Shown here piece by piece: positions 42,902 through 52,215 of a stretch of 64,000 nt of DNA. The stretch comes from Shimia sp039969785. Its GTDB lineage: Bacteria > Pseudomonadota > Alphaproteobacteria > Rhodobacterales > Rhodobacteraceae. Made by a program: the position numbers and the translations under genes. The DNA is taken from contig NZ_JBDVNC010000033.1 of assembly GCF_039969785.1 (NCBI RefSeq), positions 1-64,000 of the forward strand, in the 5' to 3' direction. Below the pieces are notes generated by a model. The model was not told the origin of the DNA and did no database searches. It worked only from the letters and a program-made list of their open reading frames with translations. Numbering within the stretch: position 1 is the stretch's first letter; each line of letters opens with the position of its first letter.

Positions 42902-44232
42902 TCGAGCTTTATGAATCACAGCGCGCCATGCGCAACATGCGCAAAGCCGCCATGCAGCGCGGCGTTGTCGCGGTTCTGGATGTGGGCAGTTCCAAGATTG
43001 CCTGCCTTGTTCTGCGCTTTGATGGCACGGACAGGCTAGCGGAAACCGACGGTGTCGGCTCGATGGCGGGGCAAAGCGGGTTTCGCGTCATTGGCGCGGC
43101 GACCACACGGTCGCGCGGCGTGCGCTTTGGCGAAATCAACGCCATGCAGGAAACCGAACGCGCCATTCGCACCGCCATTCAGGCGGCGCAAAAGATGGCC
43201 AAGATCCGGGTTGATCATGTGATTGCCTGTTTTGCCGGGGCCGATCCACGGTCTTACGGGTTGGATGGCAGCATCGATCTGGAAGGGCACGTGGTCACCG
43301 AACAGGACGTGGCGCGGGTGTTGTCTGCCTGTGACGTGCCTGACTTTGGCGGAGAGCGCGAAGTGTTGCATGCACAACCGGTGAATTTTGCACTGGACCA
43401 CAGATCCGGTCTGGCCGATCCGCGCGGACAGATGGGGCAAACCCTGACCACCGATATGCACATGCTGACCGTTGACGAAGCCGCAGTTCAGAACCTCGCA
43501 CATTGTGTGAAACGTTGTGACCTTGATCTGGCAGGGATTGCGTCTTCTTCTTATGTGTCGGGCATGGCGGCGCTTGTTGAGGATGAACAGGAACTGGGCG
43601 CGGCCTGTGTGGATATGGGCGGCGGCGCAACCGGGCTGTCGATCTTTATGAAAAAGCACATGATATATGCCGATACAGTGCGCATGGGCGGCGATCATGT
43701 GACCGGCGATATCTCGATGGGTCTGCAGGTTCCCACGGCCACGGCTGAGCGGATCAAGACATTCTATGGCGGTGTCGTTGCCACGGGAATGGATGACCGC
43801 GAGACGATCGATCTTGAAGGCGACACAGGTGATTGGGAACATGACCGTCGCTCGGTCAGCCGGGCTGAGCTGATTGGCATCATGCGTCCGCGGGTCGAAG
43901 AAATTCTGGAAGAAGTGCGCGCGCGGCTGGATGCGGCTGGGTTTGATAATCTGCCCAGCCAGCAGATCGTGCTGACCGGTGGCGGCAGCCAAATTCCGGG
44001 CCTGGATGGTCTGGCGTCAAAAATACTGGGTCAGCAAGTGCGTCTGGGGCGTCCGATGCGGGTGCATGGCCTGCCACAGGCGGCCACAGGGCCGGGGTTT
44101 GCCAGCGCAGTTGGCATGTGCCTGTTTGCAACCCATCCACAGGATGAATGGTGGGATTTCGACCTGCCAGTGGAACGTTATCCGGTCCGCTCCCTGCGCC
44201 GGGCAGTGCGCTGGTTCCGCGACAACTGGTAG
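42898..44232 (+). CDS. ftsA: Cell-division protein FtsA
   Basis: The 444-residue actin-like protein shows AVLDVGSSKIACLVL as the first phosphate loop, the 1C domain (FRVIGAATTRSRGV), CVDMGGGATGLSIF as the second loop, QIVLTGGGSQIPGL as the adenosine loop and a basic amphipathic C-terminus (RAVRWFRDNW) for membrane binding. It tethers FtsZ to the membrane. A 349-base gap separates it from ftsZ. Confidence 0.95.
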   Translation: MIELYESQRAMRNMRKAAMQRGVVAVLDVGSSKIACLVLRFDGTDRLAETDGVGSMAGQSGFRVIGAATTRSRGVRFGEINAMQETERAIRTAIQAAQKMAKIRVDHVIACFAGADPRSYGLDGSIDLEGHVVTEQDVARVLSACDVPDFGGEREVLHAQPVNFALDHRSGLADPRGQMGQTLTTDMHMLTVDEAAVQNLAHCVKRCDLDLAGIASSSYVSGMAALVEDEQELGAACVDMGGGATGLSIFMKKHMIYADTVRMGGDHVTGDISMGLQVPTATAERIKTFYGGVVATGMDDRETIDLEGDTGDWEHDRRSVSRAELIGIMRPRVEEILEEVRARLDAAGFDNLPSQQIVLTGGGSQIPGLDGLASKILGQQVRLGRPMRVHGLPQAATGPGFASAVGMCLFATHPQDEWWDFDLPVERYPVRSLRRAVRWFRDNW

Positions 44233-44581
44233 GCCATTTTGTGGGTGACGGCGTGTGTGGCATGGGCTATCCTTTGCCCAACCGACCCGCAAAAGGGTGG
44301 ACCATCAGGCCGGGCAGTGGCCTCTGAGTAACGAAGATACGGTTTTCCCTGTTGCGTTGTTTCGCGACGGTGAGTCGCTTTTTGTTGTGTGTCACGTGTC
44401 CGAAAGCGCAAAATCTGTAAAAACCGGCAAGATACCGCTAGGCACTCATCTTTTTTGCCCACATTTTGTGGTATTTAGTGCTTTTTTGGATGACGGGTCC
44501 ATAAAGCACAGGTAATAATGGGCGTGAGTAGGCAGAAAAAACGTCCCGCATCAGCGGGTAAAACAACAGGCGGACAGTTCT
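44233..44581. promoter_or_regulatory. ftsA-ftsZ intergenic region with inverted repeats
   Basis: There is no gene here. An imperfect inverted repeat, GTGCTTTTTTGGA (44478-44490) against TCCATAAAGCAC (44498-44509), lies about 72 bases before the ftsZ ATG, and a smaller one, CCACA-TTT-TGTGG, lies at about 44460-44472. One GANTC site (GAGTC at 44372-44376) is present, the recognition site of the alphaproteobacterial cell-cycle methyltransferase CcrM. A dedicated ftsZ promoter here is likely. Confidence 0.5.
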
Positions 44582-46222
44582 ATGACATTGAATCTGACGA
44601 TGCCCGATGAGGCGGACCTGAAACCACGTATCACCGTGTTTGGTGTTGGCGGGGCCGGTGGCAACGCGGTCAATAATATGATCGCGAAAGAGCTGGAAGG
44701 TGTGGACTTCGTTGTGGCCAATACCGATGCGCAGGCATTGCAACAAAGCGACGCGGGCAATCGCATTCAGCTGGGTGTGAAAGTCACCGAAGGTTTGGGC
44801 GCAGGGGCGCGCGCAACCGTTGGTGCTGCTGCTGCCGAAGAAAGCATCGAACAGATTGTCGATCATCTTGCGGGCGCGCACATGTGCTTTATCACGGCTG
44901 GTATGGGTGGGGGCACCGGTACTGGTGCAGCTCCGATTATCGCGCAAGCCGCCCGTGAACTGGGTGTTCTGACGGTGGGTGTTGTCACCAAACCGTTCCA
45001 GTTCGAAGGCAACAAGCGGATGCGTCAGGCCGAAGAAGGCGTTGAAAGTCTGCAAAAGATGGTCGACACGCTGATCATCATTCCAAACCAGAACCTGTTC
45101 CGTCTCGCGAATGAGAAAACCACCTTTACCGAGGCGTTTTCGCTGGCCGACGATGTTCTGTATCAGGGTGTTAAAGGTGTGACGGACCTGATGGTACGTC
45201 CCGGCCTGATCAACCTCGACTTTGCTGATGTGCGGGCCGTGATGGACGAGATGGGCAAAGCGATGATGGGCACCGGTGAAGCCGAGGGCGAAGATCGCGC
45301 CGTTCAGGCCGCTGAAAAAGCCATTGCCAACCCGCTGCTGGACGAAATCAGCCTGCGTGGTGCACGTGGCGTGCTGATCAACATCACCGGCGGACACGAT
45401 CTGACGTTGTTCGAACTGGACGAAGCCGCCAATCGCATCCGCGAAGAAGTGGACGCAGACGCGAATATCATCGTTGGCTCGACACTGGATGACGGTATCG
45501 AAGGCGGCATGCGCGTTTCGGTTGTGGCCACGGGTATCGATGCATCAGAAATGACATCGCCAATGCCAATTCCGCGCCGTTCGATGAAGCAGCCCCTGAC
45601 ACAACAGGTCGCTCAGGAAGTTGAAGAGACCGAACTGGTTGCCGAAGAAACTGTTGCGGCAGTGGAAGAGGCCGGGCCAGTTTACGTTGCTCAGCAAGCC
45701 CAGGAGCCAACCTTGTTCTCGGACATGGATGCGCAAAGAACCGCTGCCGAAGACCAGATGGAAGACATCTTTGACGACGAGCCAGCCGCGCCGGTCTTTG
45801 AACCTGCTGCACGGGACGACGATCTGCCACCTCCGGCGTATCAACCCGCACCGGTTCAGGCGTTTGAGCCCGAGTTCGTTGCCGAGGAAGAAGAGCCGCA
45901 AGACTATGTCGCGCCTCAGCGTCCGGCAGCTGGTACTCCGACACCGCAGATGATCGAGCGTCTCAAGGCAGCCGTCGACAAGGCACCCGCTGCTGCACCT
46001 GCGCGTCCGGTTGAGCAACCACATGCCGAGGAAAAAGCGCGCTTTGGGATCAACTCTCTGATCAACCGTATGACCGGTCACGGCCACGAAGCTGCTGCAC
46101 CACGTGGCGCTCAGCCAGTGCGTCAACAGCCCAGTGTGCAGGCTGCCGAGCCAGAACAGCAGATGGACGAAGATCAGGAGAAGATCGAAATTCCAGCTTT
46201 TCTGCGACGTCAGGCAAACTAA
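44582..46222 (+). CDS. ftsZ: Cell-division GTPase FtsZ
   Basis: The 546-residue tubulin-like GTPase shows VFGVGGAGGNAVNNMI, FVVANTDAQAL, the signature GMGGGTGTGAAPIIA and the T7-loop region DLMVRPGLINLDFADVR. After about residue 320 a long, acidic, Glu/Ala/Pro-rich linker leads to the conserved tail EKIEIPAFLRRQ that binds FtsA. The linker of about 200 residues is longer than in E. coli but usual for alphaproteobacteria. Terminator-like hairpins follow the stop. Confidence 0.98.
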   Translation: MTLNLTMPDEADLKPRITVFGVGGAGGNAVNNMIAKELEGVDFVVANTDAQALQQSDAGNRIQLGVKVTEGLGAGARATVGAAAAEESIEQIVDHLAGAHMCFITAGMGGGTGTGAAPIIAQAARELGVLTVGVVTKPFQFEGNKRMRQAEEGVESLQKMVDTLIIIPNQNLFRLANEKTTFTEAFSLADDVLYQGVKGVTDLMVRPGLINLDFADVRAVMDEMGKAMMGTGEAEGEDRAVQAAEKAIANPLLDEISLRGARGVLINITGGHDLTLFELDEAANRIREEVDADANIIVGSTLDDGIEGGMRVSVVATGIDASEMTSPMPIPRRSMKQPLTQQVAQEVEETELVAEETVAAVEEAGPVYVAQQAQEPTLFSDMDAQRTAAEDQMEDIFDDEPAAPVFEPAARDDDLPPPAYQPAPVQAFEPEFVAEEEEPQDYVAPQRPAAGTPTPQMIERLKAAVDKAPAAAPARPVEQPHAEEKARFGINSLINRMTGHGHEAAAPRGAQPVRQQPSVQAAEPEQQMDEDQEKIEIPAFLRRQAN

Positions 46223-46224
46223 AT

Positions 46225-46276
46225 TAACAATAAATATTGTTAGAAAGGTCGCGGTTTTCGCGGCCTTTTTCTTTTT
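46225..46276 (+). terminator. ftsZ terminator: AT-rich hairpin followed by a GC-rich hairpin and T run
   Basis: TAACAATA-AA-TATTGTTA (46225-46242) is a perfect 8-base inverted repeat. Directly after it, GGTCGCG-GTTTT-CGCGGCC (46247-46265), with one G-T pair, is followed by TTTTT. The second hairpin is a standard intrinsic terminator. The first one is unusual so close to the stop codon and may add to 3' end stability. Confidence 0.7.
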
Positions 46277-46430
46277 ATTATCAGCGTCTTAAAGTCACAT
46301 TGGCGGTGTTTTGCCGAAATGTTTCAGGCATGTTTCAGACCGTTACAAAGATTGAATTGAGCTATAGCGGTGAAACGACTACCTCAATGATGCGGCGCTA
46401 TGGGGTGCGCCACGTTGATAGGGGACAGTT

Positions 46431-47354
46431 GTGCAAGTCACGCTCAAATCATCCGTACGTTTTTCCGGCAAGGGCCTTCATTCGGGCGCTGCTGTGAACC
46501 TTGTTGTGCATCCGGCATCCGCCGATTACGGCATCTGGTTCCGGCGCGGTGATATCCTGATTGGGGATGCGATGGTTCCGGCGCGTTGGGATGCGGTGAA
46601 ACAGGCGACATTGTGCACCCAGATTTCCAATGACGCAGGCGTGTCGGTTTCGACCGTTGAACACTTGATGGCGGCTTTGGCCGGATGTGGTGTGCACAAT
46701 GCGTTGATCGAACTGGATGGCCCCGAAGTCCCGATCATGGATGGCAGCTCTGCCGGATTTGTCCGCGCGATCCTGAAAACCGGTCTGATCGAACAGGGTC
46801 GGTCGGTGCGTGCGATTGAAATCCTGAAGCCTGTGACCGTGACGCGCGGAGAAGCCGTGGCGCAATTGTCTCCGGCAACTGAATTGCGGATCGATTTTGA
46901 CATTGATTTTGTGGATGCCGCGATTGGCAAGCAATCTAAGACCCTGAACATGGCCAATGGCAGTTTTGTGCGCGAATTGTGCGACAGCCGGACCTTTTGC
47001 CGTAAGGCAGATGTTGACGCGATGCGCGCCAATGGGCTGGTGCAGGGCGGCGATCCTGCCAAAAACGGCGTTGTCTTTGACGGTGACAAGGTGCTGAGCC
47101 CGGGTGGTTTGCGCCATGCGGACGAACCTGTACGCCACAAAATGCTGGACGCTTTGGGCGATCTGGCGCTGGCGGGTGCTCCTATCCTTGGACATTACCA
47201 CGGTATCCGTGCGGGCCATGCGCTGACCAATGACTTGCTGCGCGCCCTTTTTGCTGATCCAACTGCCTGGCGGTTTGTGGAATGCACCCCCCGGATGGCC
47301 GCGCGTCTGCCTGGCGCGGGCGTGCATATGGCAGAATTTCCCGCCGTCGCCTAA
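46431..47354 (+). CDS. lpxC: UDP-3-O-acyl-N-acetylglucosamine deacetylase LpxC
   Basis: The 307-residue zinc enzyme starts at a GTG. It has FSGKGLHSGAAVNL, STVEHLMAALAGCGVHNALI with the first zinc His, MDGSSAGFV, HKMLDALGDLALAGAPILGH with the other ligands (His and Asp), and HGIRAGHALTNDLL. It makes the committed step of lipid A synthesis. It lies between ftsZ and bamD, with its own upstream region of about 150 bases after the terminator. Confidence 0.95.
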   Translation: MQVTLKSSVRFSGKGLHSGAAVNLVVHPASADYGIWFRRGDILIGDAMVPARWDAVKQATLCTQISNDAGVSVSTVEHLMAALAGCGVHNALIELDGPEVPIMDGSSAGFVRAILKTGLIEQGRSVRAIEILKPVTVTRGEAVAQLSPATELRIDFDIDFVDAAIGKQSKTLNMANGSFVRELCDSRTFCRKADVDAMRANGLVQGGDPAKNGVVFDGDKVLSPGGLRHADEPVRHKMLDALGDLALAGAPILGHYHGIRAGHALTNDLLRALFADPTAWRFVECTPRMAARLPGAGVHMAEFPAVA

Positions 47355-47461
47355 CACATGTCTGACAAAACGTGCCAAAGGCGTTTTGCCCCGGAATTTT
47401 ATGTGTTAACAGCGTGTCAAAGGGTGGGGTTTGCCCACCAGCGAGCAAGAGGTTGCGCAGC

Positions 47462-48316
47462 ATGACAGGCTTTGGGGTGCGAGTCCGGTTTGTGGGGTCA
47501 GTTCTGGCGATTGTCGCGCTGACGGCCTGCAACAACTCGACTGCGGACAAAGTACGTCGCGGATCGATCCCGATGGAAACCTTCTCGGCTGAGCAGATTT
47601 ATGAGCGCGCCGAATATGAGCTGAGTCGGAACAAGGGCGCGGATGCGGCGTTTTTCTTTTCCGAGATCGAGCGGCTTTACCCATATGCGGAACTGGCCAA
47701 GCGGTCTGTGATCATGCAGGCATTTTCTTACCATCAGGCCAAGATGTACCCGGAAAGCCGGGCTGCGGCGCAGCGGTTTATCGACTTTTATCCGGCGGAT
47801 GATGATGCCGCATATGCGCAATATTTGCTGGCGCTCAGCTATTATGACCAGATTGACGAAGTTGGGCGCGATCAAGGCCTGACGTTCCAGGCGTTGCAAG
47901 AGCTGCGCAAGGTCATCGAGATTTATCCCGACAGCGAATACGCGCGTTCGGCGATGTTGAAATTCGATCTTGCCTTTGATCACCTTGCCAGCAAAGAAAT
48001 GGAGATCGGTCGCTATTACCTGCGCCGCGACCATTACGCTGCCGCGATCAAACGGTTCCGTGTCGTGGTCGAGGATTTCCAGACAACCACACACACGCCC
48101 GAGGCGTTGCATCGTCTTGTCGAAGGCTATCTGTCTCTGGGTCTGACCAATGAGGCACAGACTGCAGGGGCGATCCTTGGGCACAACTTCCAGTCTACGG
48201 AATGGTATCAGGACAGCTACAAGCTGTTGACGGCGGCTGGCCTGAAACTGAAGGTGACCGGCGACAACTGGTTGTCGGATGTCTATCGTCAGACCGTCAA
48301 AGGCGATTGGCTGTAG
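47462..48316 (+). CDS. bamD: Outer-membrane assembly lipoprotein BamD
   Basis: The 284-residue protein has a lipoprotein signal with lipobox LTAC ending at C23, followed by tetratricopeptide-like repeats: AEQIYERAEYELSRNKGADA, YPYAELAKRSVIMQAFSYHQ, PDSEYARSAMLKFDLAFDHL. It is the essential lipoprotein of the BAM complex on the periplasmic face of the outer membrane. It stands 107 bases after lpxC and 27 bases before recN. Confidence 0.93.
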   Translation: MTGFGVRVRFVGSVLAIVALTACNNSTADKVRRGSIPMETFSAEQIYERAEYELSRNKGADAAFFFSEIERLYPYAELAKRSVIMQAFSYHQAKMYPESRAAAQRFIDFYPADDDAAYAQYLLALSYYDQIDEVGRDQGLTFQALQELRKVIEIYPDSEYARSAMLKFDLAFDHLASKEMEIGRYYLRRDHYAAAIKRFRVVVEDFQTTTHTPEALHRLVEGYLSLGLTNEAQTAGAILGHNFQSTEWYQDSYKLLTAAGLKLKVTGDNWLSDVYRQTVKGDWL

Positions 48317-48343
48317 ACCGTGCTGGGCCGGGGGTGAGCGCGC

Positions 48344-49990
48344 ATGCTGCGCACGCTTGAAATCAGAGACATGCTGATCATTGACCGGTTGGAACTTGGG
48401 TTTCAACCGGGTCTGAATGTACTGACCGGGGAAACTGGTGCGGGAAAATCGATCCTGCTGGACAGCCTTGGGTTTGTTCTGGGGTGGCGTGGACGCGCCG
48501 AACTGGTGCGCGCTGGGGCAGAGCAAGGCGAAGTCATGGCCGAGTTTGATCTGCCTGAAGGTCATCCGGCACATGCCATTCTGCACGAGGCGGGGTTGCC
48601 CGGCGGGGACGAGCTTATCCTGCGGCGCGTCAATCGCAGTGACGGGCGCAAGACGGCGTGGGTCAATGATCGGCGCTGTTCAGGCGAGGTCTTACGGCAA
48701 TTGTCCGAAACTCTGCTGGAATTGCACGGACAACATGATGATCGTGGCTTGTTGAACCCGCGCGGGCACCGGGCTTTGCTGGACAGTTTTGCCGATACCG
48801 GCGCTGCGCGCATCAAGACACGCAAGGCGTGGGGCGCGATGGCATCGGCGCGCGGGGCGTTGGCCGACGCCGAGAAAGCGCTCGAAGCTGCCAAGGCTGA
48901 AGAGGAATTCCTGCGCCACGCGGTTGCCGAACTGGACACGCTGGACCCGCAACCCGGCGAAGACGCCGAGCTGGACGCACGCCGCCGCATGATGCAAGGG
49001 GCTGAAAAGGTGCGTGAAAATGTCGGACGGGCGCAAACAGCGCTTGGCAATGACGGCGCCGAGGGCGCGATGGTCGACGCCATGCGCTGGCTCGAGGACG
49101 CGCTGGAAGGCACCGCCGGACATCTGGAAGGCCCGCTGGCCGCTTTGGGCCGGTCTATGGTTGAACTGGGCGAAGCGGTTGACGGCGTAGAACGGTGTCT
49201 TGAGGCGCTGGACTTTGATCCCCAAGAGCTGGAACAGGTCGAAGAGCGCCTGTTCGCAATGCGCGGACTGGCCCGCAAACACAATATCGTGGCAGATCAG
49301 CTGGATACATTTGCCGACGACTTGCGCGCCCGGTTGGTGGCATTAGATGCGGGTGAAGGCAACATCGCCGATCTGCGCGCCACGTTGGCCAAAGCCGAAG
49401 CATCTTATGAAACTGCCGCGTCGGATCTGAGTGCGCGTCGGGCCAAATCCGCAGGCGCGTTGGATCGCGCTGTTATGGCAGAGCTGGCCCCGCTCAAGAT
49501 GGAGCGCGCGGTTTTCGAGACTCGTATTACCAAGGGCGAAGCAGGCCCGGACGGGCGCGATCTGGTGGAATTTGTGGTGGCGACAAATCCGGGGGCCCCG
49601 GCAGGGTCTCTGGCCAAAATCGCCTCGGGCGGCGAACTCAGCCGGTTTTTGCTGGCGCTCAAGGTCTGTCTGACGCCGGATGTTGGCGGCATGACCCTGA
49701 TCTTTGACGAAATTGACCGGGGTGTGGGCGGTGCGACAGCGGCTGCCGTGGGACGCCGTTTGGCAGCATTGGCGCAGCAGGGACAGGTTCTGGTGGTTAC
49801 ACATTCACCGCAGGTTGCCGCCCTTGGGGCGCATCATTGGCGGGTTGAGAAAAGCGTCACGCGGGGCCAGACTCTTAGCCGGGTTGTTCCTTTGTCGCCA
49901 GATGACCGTGTGGACGAGATTGCACGCATGTTGTCGGGTGACACCATCACACCAGAGGCCCGCGCAGCTGCGGGTGCGTTGTTAGACTAG
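48344..49990 (+). CDS. recN: DNA repair protein RecN
   Basis: The 548-residue SMC-like ATPase has the Walker A GETGAGKS at residues 28-35, a long coiled coil through the middle (Ala/Glu/Leu-rich, about 150-380), the ABC signature ASGGELSRFLLALK and the Walker B LIFDEIDRGVGG. It acts in double-strand break repair. It closes the dcw-linked run. Confidence 0.95.
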   Translation: MLRTLEIRDMLIIDRLELGFQPGLNVLTGETGAGKSILLDSLGFVLGWRGRAELVRAGAEQGEVMAEFDLPEGHPAHAILHEAGLPGGDELILRRVNRSDGRKTAWVNDRRCSGEVLRQLSETLLELHGQHDDRGLLNPRGHRALLDSFADTGAARIKTRKAWGAMASARGALADAEKALEAAKAEEEFLRHAVAELDTLDPQPGEDAELDARRRMMQGAEKVRENVGRAQTALGNDGAEGAMVDAMRWLEDALEGTAGHLEGPLAALGRSMVELGEAVDGVERCLEALDFDPQELEQVEERLFAMRGLARKHNIVADQLDTFADDLRARLVALDAGEGNIADLRATLAKAEASYETAASDLSARRAKSAGALDRAVMAELAPLKMERAVFETRITKGEAGPDGRDLVEFVVATNPGAPAGSLAKIASGGELSRFLLALKVCLTPDVGGMTLIFDEIDRGVGGATAAAVGRRLAALAQQGQVLVVTHSPQVAALGAHHWRVEKSVTRGQTLSRVVPLSPDDRVDEIARMLSGDTITPEARAAAGALLD

Positions 49991-50095
49991 ACGCCTTCAA
50001 TTCGCATCAAACACGCCGTTTCGCTGTGGTTAACACTTTGCCTTTCCAAGGCTTTCCTCTACATCTGAGTGAAACATCCAATTTTTCGGAGCGAC

Positions 50096-51784
50096 ATGGC
50101 AAAGTCGGTCGGATCCTTTCTGTCTGAAAGCGCGCGGTCGGCGGCGCAAACCTGCAAAGGCGGTTGGAAAGTGCTGGCCGACAGAGGGCCAAGCCAGTTT
50201 CAGTTCTGGATCATCGCGCTTTTGATCGGGATCGCCGCCGGGTTTGGCGCGCTTGGGTTTCGCAAAGCCATCAACTGGTTGCAGGCAACACTTTACGGTG
50301 CCGAAGACCTGACCCAATTGCACAGCTTTGCCGGAACTTTGCCCTGGTATCTGTTGCTGATCATTCCCACCATAGGCGGCTTGCTTGTCGGATTGATCCT
50401 GCACCATTTTACACCGGATGGCCGCGTGCGGTCGGTGGCAGACGTGATCGAAGGCGCTGCCCTGCATGAGGGGCGCGTCGAACGTCGCGCAGGGCTGGCC
50501 TCGGCTCTGGCCTCACTGATCACCCTCAGCTCTGGCGGGTCAACCGGGCGCGAGGGGCCGGTCGTGCATATGGCCGGAGTCATCTCAACCTGGGTCAGCA
50601 CGTGGATCAGAGCCGACGGTATTACCGGGCGCGATCTGCTGGGCTGTGCGGTTGCGGCGGCGGTGTCGGCCTCGTTTAATGCACCAATTGCGGGCGCGTT
50701 GTTCGCGCTTGAGGTGGTGTTGCGTCATTTCGCGGTACACGCCTTTGCCCCGATTGTGATTGCCAGCGTCGCCGGAACCGTGATCAACCGGTTGGAATTT
50801 GGCGACGTGACAGAGTTTCACGTGCCCAACGCATCCGCGCTTGCATTTTATCAGGAATTGCCCGCCTTTTTGTTGCTGGGCGGGATATGCGGCCTTGTTG
50901 CCGTGGCGCTGATGTGGACGATTTTCTGGGCCGAGGATATGGCCAATCACGTTCAGGCCGAATTGCGTATGCCGCGCTGGCTGCGCCCTGCGGTATCCGG
51001 CGCGCTGCTTGGCCTGCTGGCGATCTGGTTTCCCCACATCATCGGCGTAGGCTATGAAACCACCTCTGCCGCGCTGACCGGGCAACTGGTGCTGCACGAA
51101 GCGGTGGTGTTTGCGGTGCTCAAGGTGGTGGCCGTGTCGATCACCATGGCCGGACGTATGGGGGGCGGGGTGTTTTCACCGTCTCTGATGTTGGGCGCGT
51201 TGACCGGGCTGGCCTTTGGCATGATCGCCACGGCTGTATTCCCCGAGGTGTCCGGCACAACAACACTTTATGCCCTGGCAGGCACTGGCGCAGTTGCTGC
51301 TGCTGTGCTGGGCGCGCCGATCTCGACAACGCTGATCGTTTTCGAACTGACCGGCGACTGGCAAACCGGGCTGGCCGTGATGGTCAGCGTTTCGATTTCA
51401 ACCGCTTTGGGGTCCCGGCTTGTAGACCGGTCATTTTTTCTATCTCAGCTTGAGCGGCGCAATGTGCATGTGGCGGCGGGGCCGCAGGCCTATTTGCTGT
51501 GCATGTTCCGTGTCACCACGGTAATGCGCGACACAGAAGACGCGCGCGCCGCGCCCGAAGACCGGTGTTGGGACATGATTTCCGAAGGCACCTATGTCGA
51601 TGGCAATGCCACCTTAGAAAGCGCAATGCCGCTATTTGAAACCACCGGGGCAACCTTTATTCCTGTGGTGACGCTGGGCGGCGCAGATGAACCGCCCGAA
51701 CTGTTGGGCGCTTTGTTCCACGTCGACGCGCTGCGCGCCTTTAACCGTGCTCTGGCCGCCACGGCCGCCGAAGAGCACAGCTAA
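50096..51784 (+). CDS. ClC-family chloride channel or proton antiporter
   Basis: The 562-residue protein has the ClC core: SSGGSTGREGPVVHMAG (gating Glu in GREGP) and AVSASFNAPIAGALFALEV, then the RMGGGVFSPSLMLGALTG segment that lines the ion path. A C-terminal cytoplasmic part (about 460-562) resembles CBS repeats. The ATG at 50096 is chosen for GGAG just upstream; a GTG at 50069 would add nine residues. Confidence 0.92.
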   Translation: MAKSVGSFLSESARSAAQTCKGGWKVLADRGPSQFQFWIIALLIGIAAGFGALGFRKAINWLQATLYGAEDLTQLHSFAGTLPWYLLLIIPTIGGLLVGLILHHFTPDGRVRSVADVIEGAALHEGRVERRAGLASALASLITLSSGGSTGREGPVVHMAGVISTWVSTWIRADGITGRDLLGCAVAAAVSASFNAPIAGALFALEVVLRHFAVHAFAPIVIASVAGTVINRLEFGDVTEFHVPNASALAFYQELPAFLLLGGICGLVAVALMWTIFWAEDMANHVQAELRMPRWLRPAVSGALLGLLAIWFPHIIGVGYETTSAALTGQLVLHEAVVFAVLKVVAVSITMAGRMGGGVFSPSLMLGALTGLAFGMIATAVFPEVSGTTTLYALAGTGAVAAAVLGAPISTTLIVFELTGDWQTGLAVMVSVSISTALGSRLVDRSFFLSQLERRNVHVAAGPQAYLLCMFRVTTVMRDTEDARAAPEDRCWDMISEGTYVDGNATLESAMPLFETTGATFIPVVTLGGADEPPELLGALFHVDALRAFNRALAATAAEEHS

Positions 51785-51795
51785 GCCAAGCGGCT

Positions 51796-52140
51796 TCAGA
51801 TGCGTTCAACCGCGACAAGCTCACTTGTCGCAAAAGCGATGTAGCCTTTGATACGAGCTGCATCTTCCGACGGTGCCTCATAGCTCCAGCCCGCATTTGG
51901 GATGGTCCGGCTTTTGGTCACGATCGTGAAATAGGCCGCCGCACCTTTGTTTGCGCAAACTGTGCTGTGGTCGGTCTGGTCCAGAAACGCCATGGCGATG
52001 TCTTCGCGTGGAAAATAGATGACCGGGTCATGTTGCCCTTCGCTCAGCTCCAACGCATTGGCGCTTTCTCCCAGAACCGCTCCGCCTGCGCGCACAGTCC
52101 AGTTGCCATTGGCTTTACGAATGGTGATCAGCTTGGTCAT
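51796..52140 (-). CDS. DUF427 domain protein
   Basis: The 114-residue protein has the DUF427 pattern: WTVRAGGAVLGESANALEL, then VIYFPREDIAM and the segment CANKGAAAYFTI. A short beta-sandwich fold is known for the family; the role is unknown. The start is the ATG at 52140 with AGGAAAAC upstream. It is convergent to the ClC gene with 11 bases between stops. Confidence 0.85.
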   Translation of the reverse strand: MTKLITIRKANGNWTVRAGGAVLGESANALELSEGQHDPVIYFPREDIAMAFLDQTDHSTVCANKGAAAYFTIVTKSRTIPNAGWSYEAPSEDAARIKGYIAFATSELVAVERI

Positions 52141-52215
52141 CAGGGTTTTCCTCCGTTCGCGGCGTCCTGTGTCCTGCCGCATGAGACAGGGGCATGTCAT
52201 ACTGGCGCGTCGGAG

